Assembly: GCA_022487055.1 (NCBI GenBank)
Contig: JAKVJJ010000007.1
Span: 1 to 61,447 of the forward strand
Reading direction: 5' to 3'
Length of the DNA stretch: 61,447 nt
From: Oscillospiraceae bacterium
GTDB lineage: Bacteria; Bacillota; Clostridia; Oscillospirales; Acutalibacteraceae
This document shows, one piece after another, positions 48,805 to 57,826 of the stretch. The position numbers and the translations under genes are program-made. The first letter of the stretch is position 1; every line of letters starts with the position of its first letter. The notes under the pieces are model-generated. The model did not search any database. It was not told where the DNA came from and saw only the letters and a list, made by a program, of their open reading frames with translations.

Positions 48805-49414
48805 TTTGTTCATCCTCATTTATAGAGTATAAGCGCATTGCCGCGCGGATATCGTCGTATCCATATCCCAGCCGCTGCAGAGCTGCCTGCGCGCGCCGTC
48901 TTATTTTTTCATCTGATAAATCCCGGTATTTTTTTCGCAGCACCGCATGGATTGCCTCCTGCACATCCGGTTCATAAGTATCCGCCGCCTGCTGTGCAGT
49001 TTCCGATTCGATACCTTTTCGGGAAAGTTCCCAGCAGACGCGGCGCTTTGCATAGCCTTTTCGGTAAAGCTCCCGGGCATAACGCTGTGCGAAATCCACA
49101 TCATCCACTAAACCGAGGTTTTCCATCTTCTGTGCGGCTTCTTCTGCAGCCGGACGGGATACGGTGCGGGCAATCTTGTCTGCCAACTCTTTTTTTGAGT
49201 GGCTGCGGCACTCCAGTAGATACAGCGCCTTCTCACTTGCCCGGTGGGTGTCCGACTGCTGCAGCAGCGTGTGCAGCTCCTCATCCGTAATTTCCTGCCC
49301 GGTTTTCCATCCGGCCTTCAGCAGAGTTTCCGTGTCGACACTAACCGCGTATTCCCCATCAAAGAATAGGGCCGTCATGCTGTGCCGTCTTGGTTCCATA
49401 GCAGAAAGCTCCAT
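48797..49414 (-). CDS. recX: RecX-family regulatory protein
   Basis: A 205-residue protein of repeated three-helix bundles (ALYLLECRSHSKKELADKI; FAQRYARELYRKGYAKRRVCWELSRKGI; KYRDLSDEKIRRRAQAALQRLGYGYDDI). It modulates RecA filaments. It follows recA by 19 bases; GGGAG precedes the ATG. Confidence 0.92.
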   Translation of the reverse strand: MELSAMEPRRHSMTALFFDGEYAVSVDTETLLKAGWKTGQEITDEELHTLLQQSDTHRASEKALYLLECRSHSKKELADKIARTVSRPAAEEAAQKMENLGLVDDVDFAQRYARELYRKGYAKRRVCWELSRKGIESETAQQAADTYEPDVQEAIHAVLRKKYRDLSDEKIRRRAQAALQRLGYGYDDIRAAMRLYSINEDEQND

Positions 49415-49433
49415 CTGCTGCTCCCTTCACTGC

Positions 49434-50603
49434 TCAGTCGTCATCCGCATCAATATCAATATTGACTTCGCGCTCACGGGTGACCGGCTCCTCCTGCGGT
49501 GCTTCTTCTGGCTCCTTCGACTCTACTGCGACAGGCTTCGCAGCACTTGCATGGGGAGAAGAAATCGTTTTTGCATAAAGTTTATCGGCATTGGCGCGCA
49601 CTTTGGCCTCAATTTCCTGTGCCATCTCCTGATTTTCGGCAAACAGCTTCTTGACATTATCACGTCCCTGACCAAGCCGCTGACCATTATAAGAAAACCA
49701 TGCACCGCTCTTTTCAATAATATCCAGTTCCACGCCGAGATCAAGGATCTCCCCCACATGGGAAATGCCGTGGCCATACATAATATCAAATTCCGCAGTA
49801 CGGAAAGGCGGCGCAATCTTATTTTTCACCACTTTGGCGCGTGTGCGGGAACCTACCTGCTCCGTGCCGTCCTTCAGGGTTTCCTTCTTGCGGATGTCCA
49901 CACGGACAGAAGCATAGAACTTCAGCGCACGGCCACCGGGAGTGACCTCCGGACTTCCATAAATGACACCGACCTTTTCACGCAACTGGTTAATGAAGAT
50001 GGCGACACAGTTGCTTTTGCTAATGGCACCGGCAAGCTTGCGCAGCGCCTGACTCATCAGCCGTGCCTGCAAACCAACATGGTTGTCGCCCATTTCGCCC
50101 TCAATTTCAGCGCGGGGCACCAAAGCGGCAACAGAGTCGATCACAATTACATCAATCGCGCCGGAACGCACCAGCGCCTCCGTAATTTCCAGCGCCTGCT
50201 CACCGGTGTCCGGCTGGCTGACCAGAAGGCTGTCCACGTCCACACCCAGTGCGGAAGCGTAAACTGGGTCGAGTGCATGCTCCACATCAATGAAAGCTGC
50301 ATTGCCGCCCTGTTTCTGCCCCTCTGCTACACAATGCAGTGCCAGTGTTGTTTTACCGGAGCTTTCCGGCCCGAAAATCTCAATAATACGCCCGCGCGGA
50401 AAACCGCCGATGCCCAGTGCCAAATCGAGGCTCAGGCTGCCAGTCGGAATGGCTTCAACGTGCATGGCCTCATTCTGGCCCAGACGCATGACAGCGCCTT
50501 TGCCAAACTGTTTTTCAATTTTCGCCAGTGCGGTCTTCAGTGCTTCTTCTTTGCTCTTTGCTTCTCCTGCGGCTTTGCTGCCGGCAGATTTTGTTGCAGC
50601 CAT
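49434..50603 (-). CDS. recA: recombinase RecA
   Basis: A 389-residue strand-exchange ATPase. Walker [10 protein letters not shown] (~77-85), [12 protein letters not shown], the DNA-binding loop region [20 protein letters not shown] and [22 protein letters not shown] Glu/Lys/Ala-rich tail ends in an acidic run (INIDADDD-like). Start ATG 50603 with AGGAGG; an upstream extension runs into the promoter. A LexA box at 50744-50755 shows SOS control. Confidence 0.97.
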   Translation of the reverse strand: MAATKSAGSKAAGEAKSKEEALKTALAKIEKQFGKGAVMRLGQNEAMHVEAIPTGSLSLDLALGIGGFPRGRIIEIFGPESSGKTTLALHCVAEGQKQGGNAAFIDVEHALDPVYASALGVDVDSLLVSQPDTGEQALEITEALVRSGAIDVIVIDSVAALVPRAEIEGEMGDNHVGLQARLMSQALRKLAGAISKSNCVAIFINQLREKVGVIYGSPEVTPGGRALKFYASVRVDIRKKETLKDGTEQVGSRTRAKVVKNKIAPPFRTAEFDIMYGHGISHVGEILDLGVELDIIEKSGAWFSYNGQRLGQGRDNVKKLFAENQEMAQEIEAKVRANADKLYAKTISSPHASAAKPVAVESKEPEEAPQEEPVTREREVNIDIDADDD

Positions 50604-50705
50604 TTTATTCCTCCTGTTGTCCGGCCAAACGGCGCGGGTGCAGATTGTCTTTGATATGCAAAACAGCAGCCGCATCATTGGTACTTTGGCTGCAGATACT
50701 TTATA

Positions 50706-50734
50706 AGTATACCGTAATCCATGAAAAAAAGCAA
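50706..50734 (-). promoter_or_regulatory. recA promoter
   Basis: On the minus strand TTGCTT (50734-50729), 17-base spacer, TATACT (50711-50706). Confidence 0.65.
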
Positions 50735-50743
50735 TATTCTTTT

Positions 50744-50755
50744 GAACGTATGTTC
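50744..50755. promoter_or_regulatory. LexA (SOS) box upstream of recA
   Basis: GAACGTATGTTC is a perfect palindrome matching the Firmicute LexA consensus GAACnnnnGTTC, 9 bases upstream of the recA -35. Confidence 0.88.
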
Positions 50756-50883
50756 AAAGCTTTTTCAGGTGAGTTCAGCCCGATTCGCGCCGGTTTCCCC
50801 TGCTTTGTCTGCAAGTTACTACTTCTAATATTAAAAATGTTTTCCCACAGTCATAAATTGTGTAAAGCTAACTTTCTTTACAC

Positions 50884-50917
50884 ACAAAAGCGCACTGCAA
50901 AACTGCCGCAGTGCGCC
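50884..50917 (-). terminator. terminator of the prmC operon
   Basis: GCGCACTGC pairs with GCAGTGCGC; on the minus strand it is followed by CTTTTGTGTG. It lies about 100 bases after prmC. Confidence 0.75.
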
Positions 50918-51015
50918 AAAATATCCTGTATTTCGCTGTTTTTCCGGCAGGTAGGTGAAAAGCAAATGCCTTGCATAGCAGCTTTCTGCAGGAACCTCAA
51001 TTTTCCAACAGTAAT

Positions 51016-51861
51016 TTACTGTTTTCGCGTGCCGGTCACCACACGATCGAACTGGTTAAAATCTTTTTTCACACGAACAGTCTCCAGACCGGCACGTTCA
51101 AACAGCACGGAAACTGCCGCCGCTTGACGTTCCCCTATCTCCACGGCACAGACACCGCCGGGCAGAAGCTGCGGAATCCAAAGTTTAGCGATTGCCCGGT
51201 AAAAGAGCAGGCCATCGTCCCCGCCGTCCAGAGCGGTTTTCGGCTCGAAATGCAGTTCCGGCTGCAGTCCTGGAATTTCCCCCGCCTCCACATATGGAGG
51301 ATTGCACAAAAAGCCGCCAAGTTTTCCACAGGAAGCGGCATCTTCGGTGGAAAATGCGTCTAACTTCAGCGGTGTCACCTGAAGCTGTGCATAAGTGCTA
51401 CAGTTTTTCCGCAAATACTGCATGGCACCGTCAAATTTTTCGCCGCAGCAGACCTGCAGGTCCGGCCGGAGACTTTTGAGTCCCAGACCGACCGCACCCG
51501 TTCCGGCGCAAAGGTCGAGCACGCGTGCCTTCTGTGGCAGCATTTCTGCCGCTGTATTCACCAAAAGCTCCGTCTCTTCCCGCGGACAGAGGACACCATC
51601 CCCCACAGCAAGTGCAAGGTTGAGAAACGGCCACTTGCCAAGCAGATACTGCAGCGGTTTGCCTGACGCACGCAGCTCTGCCAGACAGGAAAGTTCCCGC
51701 ACATCCTGTTCAGCAGCTTCCTCATATCCATGCACAGCCAAACCGGCACGGTCAAGATGAAGTACTTTTCGGCACAGGCAGACCGCATCAAAAGCGGAGC
51801 TCTCATTGCCCGCCTGCTGAAGCATCTTCTTCACTTTGAGATAAAGCTGCTGCTTCGTCAT
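51016..51861 (-). CDS. prmC: peptide chain release factor N5-glutamine methyltransferase
   Basis: A 281-residue SAM enzyme that methylates the GGQ Gln of release factors. N-terminal helical domain, SAM site VLDLCAGTGAVGLGL, and catalytic NPPYVEAGEIPGL. It overlaps the DUF1385 gene by 4 bases, the usual pairing in Clostridia. Confidence 0.94.
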   Translation of the reverse strand: MTKQQLYLKVKKMLQQAGNESSAFDAVCLCRKVLHLDRAGLAVHGYEEAAEQDVRELSCLAELRASGKPLQYLLGKWPFLNLALAVGDGVLCPREETELLVNTAAEMLPQKARVLDLCAGTGAVGLGLKSLRPDLQVCCGEKFDGAMQYLRKNCSTYAQLQVTPLKLDAFSTEDAASCGKLGGFLCNPPYVEAGEIPGLQPELHFEPKTALDGGDDGLLFYRAIAKLWIPQLLPGGVCAVEIGERQAAAVSVLFERAGLETVRVKKDFNQFDRVVTGTRKQ

Positions 51862-52820
51862 ACAACAATTCTGTCCTCTCCGTTTTCCGGTATCACCTTC
51901 TGCATAGAGGCAATCGCGACCTCTATCATGCTGTCATCCGGTTCCTTCACGGTCAGACGCTGCATCCACAGGCCCGGCGCCGCAATGAAATGTGTCAGCC
52001 GGTTATCGTGCCGGCCGCAGTAACGGATAAGCTCATAGCCAAGCCCCATTACAATCGGGATGCACAGAAGTTTGGCAAAAGTGCGGATAAATGGATTGGA
52101 GAACGGAATAAAGATTCCCACAAAAACACCAATAATAATCATCAATACCATGAAGCTGGTACCGCAGCGTGGATGGAATCGCCTCTGCTTCCGGACATTC
52201 TCCACTGTCAGCGGTAAACCGGCTTCATAACAAAAAATCGTTTTATGCTCCGCGCCATGGTAGCGGAACATCCGGCGAACATCCGACTGAAAACCAATCA
52301 GACCTATGTACACAACGAAAATGAACAGACGGAGCACACCCTCAAATGGACTGCGCCATGCAGCCACGTTCGGCCCGGCCGTCTTGAGTATCAAGTTAAA
52401 CAGTGCTGTCGGCACAAGAAAGAACAAGGCAATCGCCACCAGTACACCAATAACGGCACCGATAGTCATAACAATGTTTCCCAGCTTGTCACCAAAATGG
52501 TCATCCAGCCATTTATCGAACTTACTCTCGCTTTCCTCTGCATCTATGTCCGCCATGCCAGATTTTTCCGTCGCCATATTCAGCGCACGGCTGCTCATAA
52601 TCATGCTGTCAATAAAGGAAGCCACCCCGCGCAGGATAGGCAGATGCAAAACCGGATAGCGATCCCACAGAGGAACATATTTCAGCTCCTCTGCGTCAAT
52701 GCTTCCTTCCGGTGTGCGCACAGCAACTTCTATTCGCTTCGGGCCGCGCATCAGGATACCTTCAATCAGTGCCTGACCACCGATGGAGGTAATACATTTT
52801 TCACTTTGCTGAGTCATCAT
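51858..52820 (-). CDS. DUF1385 family membrane protein
   Basis: A 320-residue protein with the DUF1385 opening IGGQALIEGILMRGPKRIEVAVR, several hydrophobic helices (~115-145, ~155-180, ~225-265) and RYHGAEHKTIFCYEAG plus RFHPRCGTSFM, conserved His/Cys motifs of the family. The function is not established. It is linked to prmC in many Firmicutes. It overlaps the histidine kinase end by 20 bases. Confidence 0.88.
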   Translation of the reverse strand: MMTQQSEKCITSIGGQALIEGILMRGPKRIEVAVRTPEGSIDAEELKYVPLWDRYPVLHLPILRGVASFIDSMIMSSRALNMATEKSGMADIDAEESESKFDKWLDDHFGDKLGNIVMTIGAVIGVLVAIALFFLVPTALFNLILKTAGPNVAAWRSPFEGVLRLFIFVVYIGLIGFQSDVRRMFRYHGAEHKTIFCYEAGLPLTVENVRKQRRFHPRCGTSFMVLMIIIGVFVGIFIPFSNPFIRTFAKLLCIPIVMGLGYELIRYCGRHDNRLTHFIAAPGLWMQRLTVKEPDDSMIEVAIASMQKVIPENGEDRIVV

Positions 52821-54333
52821 TCGTTTTCCTTTCTTCTTCCTCCTGCAGATGGTCCCGCAGTTTCTGAATGGTGGGAATCGTAATGGTCACCGCTGTGCCG
52901 ACACCCTCTTTGCTCTCAATGTCCAGACTGCCGGAATGCAGCGTCATAATCTCATCTGCCAGCGCCAGTCCAATACCGGAGCCGCGCACGGTCTGATTTG
53001 CCTTATAAAACTTTTTCTTTACATTTGGCAAGTGCTTTTCCGGAATGCCGCAGCCATCATCACTGATGCATACCTGAATAAAACCGTCCGTTTCCGTCGC
53101 CACCACATTGATGGTGCCGCCGCGTTCGGTATATTTTAAGGCATTGTCAAGAATATTCACAAACACCTGACGCAGCCGGTTTACATCACCCAGCACCGGC
53201 GAAAGCATTGCCGGTTCCTCATAAAGCAGGAACTTGCCTTCATTTTTGGCACGCTCACTGAACATATAAACCGCTTCACCAAGTTCTGCAAGGATGTCGA
53301 TGCGGTCCATCGTCAGTGTCATGCGGCCGGACTGCATTCTGGAAAAGTCCAGCAGCTCCTCCACCATGCCGGAAAGGCGCTCGGTTTCCTTAATAATAAC
53401 ATCCATGCCCTTATTGAAGCTTTCCTGATCCAGCCCGCCGCCCTGCAGAGTTTCACCCCAGCCCTTGATAGCTGTAAGCGGTGTGCGCAGCTCATGGGAC
53501 ACGGAAGAAATGAAGTCGTTTTTCATGCGTTCCGCTGTGCCAAGCTCCTGTGCCATATCGTTGATGGTCTTGCACAGGGCACCTACCTCATCATTCTGCA
53601 CATTGTCGATACGTGCATTAAAGTCACCTTGCGCAATGCGTTTCGCTGTGCTGCCTATTTCAGTAATCGGCGTCAGAATCGTGCGCATGAAATACCGATT
53701 GGTGAACGTGACCAGCGCAATGACGAACAGCCCTCCCAAAATCAGCAGCAGTACAATCAGCAGGATTTGGTGGTCGGCAGCGGAGAGGGAAACGACATAG
53801 CGGATGCCACCGACAAAATTTCCAGTATCACTGCGCAGCACGCGTGTGACTGCCATGACTTTTTCGCCGCTGGAAAGTTTGCCCGTCCATGTGCCATAGC
53901 CACTTTTGCTCTGGGCCGCCTGCGCATAATCCGGCATGAGTTCCTTTTCATCCGGTGCAAAACCAAGGCTGGTATTGATAACCTTGCCGGAGGAATTGAA
54001 CACCATCAGTTCCATGCTTTCCTTGCTGGGAAAATTCTCCACATACTGACGGGCGGCAGCACTGAATTCATGCGGAGAGTTTCGCCCATAGTTTGCGAAG
54101 ATGTTGGTCAATTCCTCGCTGCGGGAATCAATGGCAGTATGAATGCCGCTGTAGGTATAACTATGTGCAGCAGCGGAAAGCACCAGAATCAGCACCACCA
54201 GAATCAGTACCGCCACACTGAGAGAATTTAGCAGCCACCGGCGGGAAATTTTCCAGGTGTTCCTGCGGCGTTCTTCCTTCACCACTTCCTGCACAGATTT
54301 ATCTTTCTTTACCTTTTTTATCAGGTTTCCCAT
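52801..54333 (-). CDS. sensor histidine kinase (PhoR/WalK-like)
   Basis: A 510-residue membrane kinase. A cytosolic start, helix at ~36-58, extracytoplasmic domain (~60-180), second helix (~187-210), HAMP (~212-265), HisKA with SSVSHELRTPLTAIKGW (phosphoacceptor His) and HATPase with NILDNALKYTERGG, DDGCGIP and GSGIGLALA. It pairs with the response regulator encoded just before it. ATG 54333 overlaps the regulator end. Confidence 0.93.
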   Translation of the reverse strand: MGNLIKKVKKDKSVQEVVKEERRRNTWKISRRWLLNSLSVAVLILVVLILVLSAAAHSYTYSGIHTAIDSRSEELTNIFANYGRNSPHEFSAAARQYVENFPSKESMELMVFNSSGKVINTSLGFAPDEKELMPDYAQAAQSKSGYGTWTGKLSSGEKVMAVTRVLRSDTGNFVGGIRYVVSLSAADHQILLIVLLLILGGLFVIALVTFTNRYFMRTILTPITEIGSTAKRIAQGDFNARIDNVQNDEVGALCKTINDMAQELGTAERMKNDFISSVSHELRTPLTAIKGWGETLQGGGLDQESFNKGMDVIIKETERLSGMVEELLDFSRMQSGRMTLTMDRIDILAELGEAVYMFSERAKNEGKFLLYEEPAMLSPVLGDVNRLRQVFVNILDNALKYTERGGTINVVATETDGFIQVCISDDGCGIPEKHLPNVKKKFYKANQTVRGSGIGLALADEIMTLHSGSLDIESKEGVGTAVTITIPTIQKLRDHLQEEEERKTNDDSAK

Positions 54334-55025
54334 TTGTATCCCAGTCCCCAAACCGTAACGATATGCTTCGGATTGCTCGGCTCATCCTCCACCTTCATAC
54401 GCAGGCGGCGAATGTTGACATCCACAATTTTTTCCTCGCCAACATAAGCTTCCCCCCACACATGGCGCAGGATGGTGCCACGATCCAGTGCTGTGCCGGG
54501 ATTGCTGAAAAAGTACTCCATAATTTGGAACTCCACCTGTGTCAAATCAATCTGCTTGGCACCTTTCATCAGCGTCCGGCTGCGCAGATTCAGCGCAAAC
54601 TCGCCAGAGCGGATTTCTTCTGTAAAATTATTTTCATCCCGCATCTGCGCCAGTGCCACACGGCGATAGACAGCATCCACACGCGCCACCAGTTCGCTGG
54701 GAGAAAACGGCTTCGTCACATAATCGTCAGCGCCCATCATCAGGCCGCTTACCTTATCCATTTCCTGCGTGCGTGCCGTCAGCAGAATAATGCCAATGGA
54801 ACCGCTCTGTTTGCGCAGTTCCTTGCACACCGCAAGACCGTCATGCTCGCCGGGCATCATAATGTCCAACACAGCCACATCAAAGTCCCCGCCCTGCTGT
54901 GTATAAATTTCCAGCGCCTGATCGCCGTTTTCCGCTTCTGTCACGTCATATCCGGCACGCTTCAGATTTATCACAACAAATTCGCGGATAGCCTGTTCAT
55001 CTTCCGCCACTAAAATCTTTTTCAT
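54321..55025 (-). CDS. OmpR/PhoB-family response regulator
   Basis: A 234-residue regulator. Receiver domain with VAEDE acidic pocket, phospho-Asp in VAVLDIMMPG and Lys in DDYVTKPFSPSELVAR; C-terminal winged helix (QVEFQIMEYFFSNPGTALDRGTIL). ATG 55025 behind GGAGGTAGC. Partner of the following histidine kinase. Confidence 0.94.
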   Translation of the reverse strand: MKKILVAEDEQAIREFVVINLKRAGYDVTEAENGDQALEIYTQQGGDFDVAVLDIMMPGEHDGLAVCKELRKQSGSIGIILLTARTQEMDKVSGLMMGADDYVTKPFSPSELVARVDAVYRRVALAQMRDENNFTEEIRSGEFALNLRSRTLMKGAKQIDLTQVEFQIMEYFFSNPGTALDRGTILRHVWGEAYVGEEKIVDVNIRRLRMKVEDEPSNPKHIVTVWGLGYKWET

Positions 55026-55073
55026 TGCTACCTCCGTTTGCTCGCCTACCAACTGCAGGCGTTCTCCGACAAA

Positions 55074-56429
55074 TCATGTATCCGCCGTAATCAGCTGAAA
55101 ACACTTTTTCGCCACATCAAAAGAGATGGAAAGCGCATTTTTCTGAGTTGGAATAGATACGGCGACAATTAGACTGCCGGAGGACAGCACCTGTCGATAG
55201 CCACTGGTCTTTTTGCCGCTGTTCCATTCGCTGTTGGTGAAAATCTGCACCGTCATCAGTGTGCTGCCCACTGTACCTTTATTGGAATCAAAGGCAGAAA
55301 AAGTGAGCCGACGCGCGTTCACATCCTGCTTTGTGGTAATCGTATCCTTCCACTTGCCGGGCAGGACAAAGCGATAACCGTCACGCGCGTTGATAATCAT
55401 GCTGGAAACCTGTGTATAATTTCCCTTGCCGGACTCCAGCCGTGTCCACTGCACCTCATTGCCCACATCGTCTGCGGCAGCACCTGTGTAGCCCGGTAGC
55501 CGGGTGACAATCGGGAATTCAAGGATGCCGTCACTGTTGATGTCACCGCTTGCCACTGCCATGTCCCGTATCGTCACATTCTGCTGTGGAGACTGTGGAT
55601 TATAAAGCGGCGCGCACAGCGTCTTTTTTGTCTTGTCCCAGTAAATCAGTTCCGTCAAAGTGCGGCTGTTGGTCTGCATACAATCCAGCAGCACCCCCAA
55701 CTGGCCGCGGCTGACACTGCCAGTCAGAAGTCCGGAAAATTTAGCAATACCTGTATCCAGCCGGATGCTGCCCATAAGCTGCAGGGCATCTCCATTCAGC
55801 CGGAAAAGGCTCCCGGTGCACTGCTGTTGGCTGTCTGCAGGAATACTTGCAGTAAAAATTTCTTTCTTCCCGTCGCCATCAAAGTCCGCCACAGCAACTT
55901 CATTGTAAGTCTGACCAAGTTTCAATTCATTCATTCGGCCATTCTTATAATAAAAGACAGACATCATGCTAGCAGAACCGGCACTGCTGCCCCAACCGAC
56001 GATTACCTCATCGTAGCCGTCACCATTCAGGTCACCGAAGCAAACACGGTCGACCTGTGCCGCTGGATTGGAAAACGTGCCAATTTCCTTCCATTTGTTG
56101 CCCTCTTTGGCACTGAACAGAATATTGACTGCTGTATCGTTTTCCCCGCGCTGGTACAATGCCAGTGCCTCCGGATGGCTATCTCCGCTGAGGTTGTGGC
56201 AAATGATGGCCGAGCGGTGTTCCCCAGTGGCAGGATACTTTAATGTGAAGTTTCCACCTGCTTTTGCCTCCAGCAGCGCATAAATATCTGCCCTCTCACC
56301 GGTAGGCCTCGGTGGATGCATCAATGCCTGTGCGTCCAGCCCGGTCATAGAACAGCCAGAGAGCAATATGGAAGTCATCACCGCCAGTACGGCTGCCCGC
56401 CACTGAAAATGCTTCTTCTGCTGTTTCAC
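55074..56429 (-). CDS. FG-GAP/VCBS-repeat-like lipoprotein
   Basis: A 451-residue lipoprotein: signal peptide with lipobox LLSGC (Cys ~26), then at least three repeats with Asp-rich calcium-type loops (FGDLNGDGYDEVIVGW ~145; VADFDGDGKKEIFTAS ~200; SGDINSDGILEFPIV ~300). Such repeats form beta-propeller-like domains outside the cell. It is first in the operon ahead of the two-component genes and may supply the signal or be an accessory sensor; that is inference. Confidence 0.78.
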   Translation of the reverse strand: MKQQKKHFQWRAAVLAVMTSILLSGCSMTGLDAQALMHPPRPTGERADIYALLEAKAGGNFTLKYPATGEHRSAIICHNLSGDSHPEALALYQRGENDTAVNILFSAKEGNKWKEIGTFSNPAAQVDRVCFGDLNGDGYDEVIVGWGSSAGSASMMSVFYYKNGRMNELKLGQTYNEVAVADFDGDGKKEIFTASIPADSQQQCTGSLFRLNGDALQLMGSIRLDTGIAKFSGLLTGSVSRGQLGVLLDCMQTNSRTLTELIYWDKTKKTLCAPLYNPQSPQQNVTIRDMAVASGDINSDGILEFPIVTRLPGYTGAAADDVGNEVQWTRLESGKGNYTQVSSMIINARDGYRFVLPGKWKDTITTKQDVNARRLTFSAFDSNKGTVGSTLMTVQIFTNSEWNSGKKTSGYRQVLSSGSLIVAVSIPTQKNALSISFDVAKKCFQLITADT

Positions 56430-56609
56430 ACGCTCACCCCTTTAGTATGTATCAGTATAGCATCTTTTGTGCAGATTGAACAGTTCCAAATCTGTTACCG
56501 CATACACAGTTATTATAGTGGATACCCGCAGCAGATGCAACTGTTCCGGCTTGCAGAAAATTCCGCTTTCTGTTAAGATTGAAAGATACAGGGAGGAGAA
56601 GGTGCCGCA

Positions 56610-57548
56610 ATGAATACAAACTTTGAATGTTACCGGGTTTTCTGCCAAGTGGCAACGCACCACAGCATGACGCTTGCCGCGCAGGCACTGAATATCACCC
56701 AGCCGGCTGTCAGCAAATCCATTCTCCGGCTTGAAAAGGCATTGGGGTGCGTCCTGTTTCATCGAACGAAAAGCGGGGTGCAGCTCACCGCTGAGGGGCA
56801 GGTCCTTTACCGCTATGCTTCCCATGCCTGTAGCCTGCTTTTGCGGGGGGAAGATCGCGTTCGTAATATGCGTCTGCTGGGCAGCGGCAGTCTGTGCGTG
56901 GGCACCTCTGATATGCTCATGCAGTTTTTTCTGCTGCCCTATCTGCAGAAATTTCATCGGCTGTATCCAAACATCCGTATCCGGCTGATAACAGGCAATT
57001 CTCCAAAGACAATAGCGGCACTGCAGGAAGGACGCATTGATCTTGGCATTGTGTCTTCTCCATTAAAAAAAGAGGGCTTGAAAGCCGTGCCGCTGTGTAG
57101 CATTCATGACATTTTTGTTGCGGGAGAAAGCTTTTCCGCTCTGCGAGGGAAAGTGATCTCTCTGCAGGAACTGATGCATTTCCCGCTTATCTGCTGTTCC
57201 CCCGGCACCACCACCCGCCAGTTTCTCGATACCTTTTTCCTGCAGCATCATCTGTTGCTGCACCCGGAATTTGAATTGGAAGCAACCGACATGATTGTCC
57301 CCTTTGCGGAAAGCGGACTGGGCATCGGCATTGTGCTCAGTACTCTGGCGGAACACAGTCTGCGCAAAGGCCGGCTTTTTGAAATACACACGAATGAATC
57401 ACTGCCCGCCCGCCGCATCTGTGTTGTAACTATGCAGGACACACAGCTTTCCTGTGCGGCGCAGTCTTTTCTGGATGGATTGACTGCTGAGAATCTTCTG
57501 CCGCAGCAGATATCATCCCCCTCACAAGATTATCAGACAAATTCGTAA
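56610..57548 (+). CDS. LysR-family transcriptional regulator
   Basis: A 312-residue regulator: winged helix at 1-60 (HSMTLAAQALNITQPAVSKSILRLEKALG) and co-inducer domain (~90-290). It is divergent from the lipoprotein/two-component operon with 180 bases between. The target and effector are not visible; it may control its own gene or the divergent operon. GGGAGGAG precedes the ATG. Confidence 0.87.
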   Translation: MNTNFECYRVFCQVATHHSMTLAAQALNITQPAVSKSILRLEKALGCVLFHRTKSGVQLTAEGQVLYRYASHACSLLLRGEDRVRNMRLLGSGSLCVGTSDMLMQFFLLPYLQKFHRLYPNIRIRLITGNSPKTIAALQEGRIDLGIVSSPLKKEGLKAVPLCSIHDIFVAGESFSALRGKVISLQELMHFPLICCSPGTTTRQFLDTFFLQHHLLLHPEFELEATDMIVPFAESGLGIGIVLSTLAEHSLRKGRLFEIHTNESLPARRICVVTMQDTQLSCAAQSFLDGLTAENLLPQQISSPSQDYQTNS

Positions 57549-57786
57549 AAATACTATTTTTTGTTCACACTTCATACAGAATCAGCGGCTATGATGAAAT
57601 TGTTCCGAAAGAGACGACAGACAATGACCATTTTCCTCTCTGCCATTGCTATACAATGAATTTTGCGCGCTGCATGATTTACCTTTAACCCCCTCTTGAT
57701 TACTGCCGGGCACCCCGGGGATGGACGGAATACCGACCCCGAAGTCATGGCAGACTAAAAATCACCCATCTGGTATGGGTTTCAAT
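57549..57786. other. intergenic stretch with a GC-rich, possibly structured element
   Basis: Between 57690 and 57770 the sequence is much richer in G/C than its surroundings. It can fold (CTGCC ... GGCAG outer stem; ACCCAT/ATGGGT further on). It matches no riboswitch consensus I know and has no ORF. It may be decayed or an unrecognised RNA. Confidence 0.35.
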
Positions 57787-57826
57787 AAAAAAGCTTCCGC
57801 TGGAAATCCCGGCGGAAGCTTTTCTT
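57787..57826. terminator. terminator of the ABC exporter operon
   Basis: AAGCTTCCGC pairs with GCGGAAGCTT; the minus strand then reads TTTTTT. It overlaps the last two bases of the exporter gene stop at 57825. It also serves the plus-strand LysR gene. Confidence 0.85.

Noticed and set aside
49164-50654. A 496-codon ORF antisense to recA and recX
   Set aside because: It mirrors the codon structure of recA on the other strand, with no ribosome binding site and no recognisable protein.
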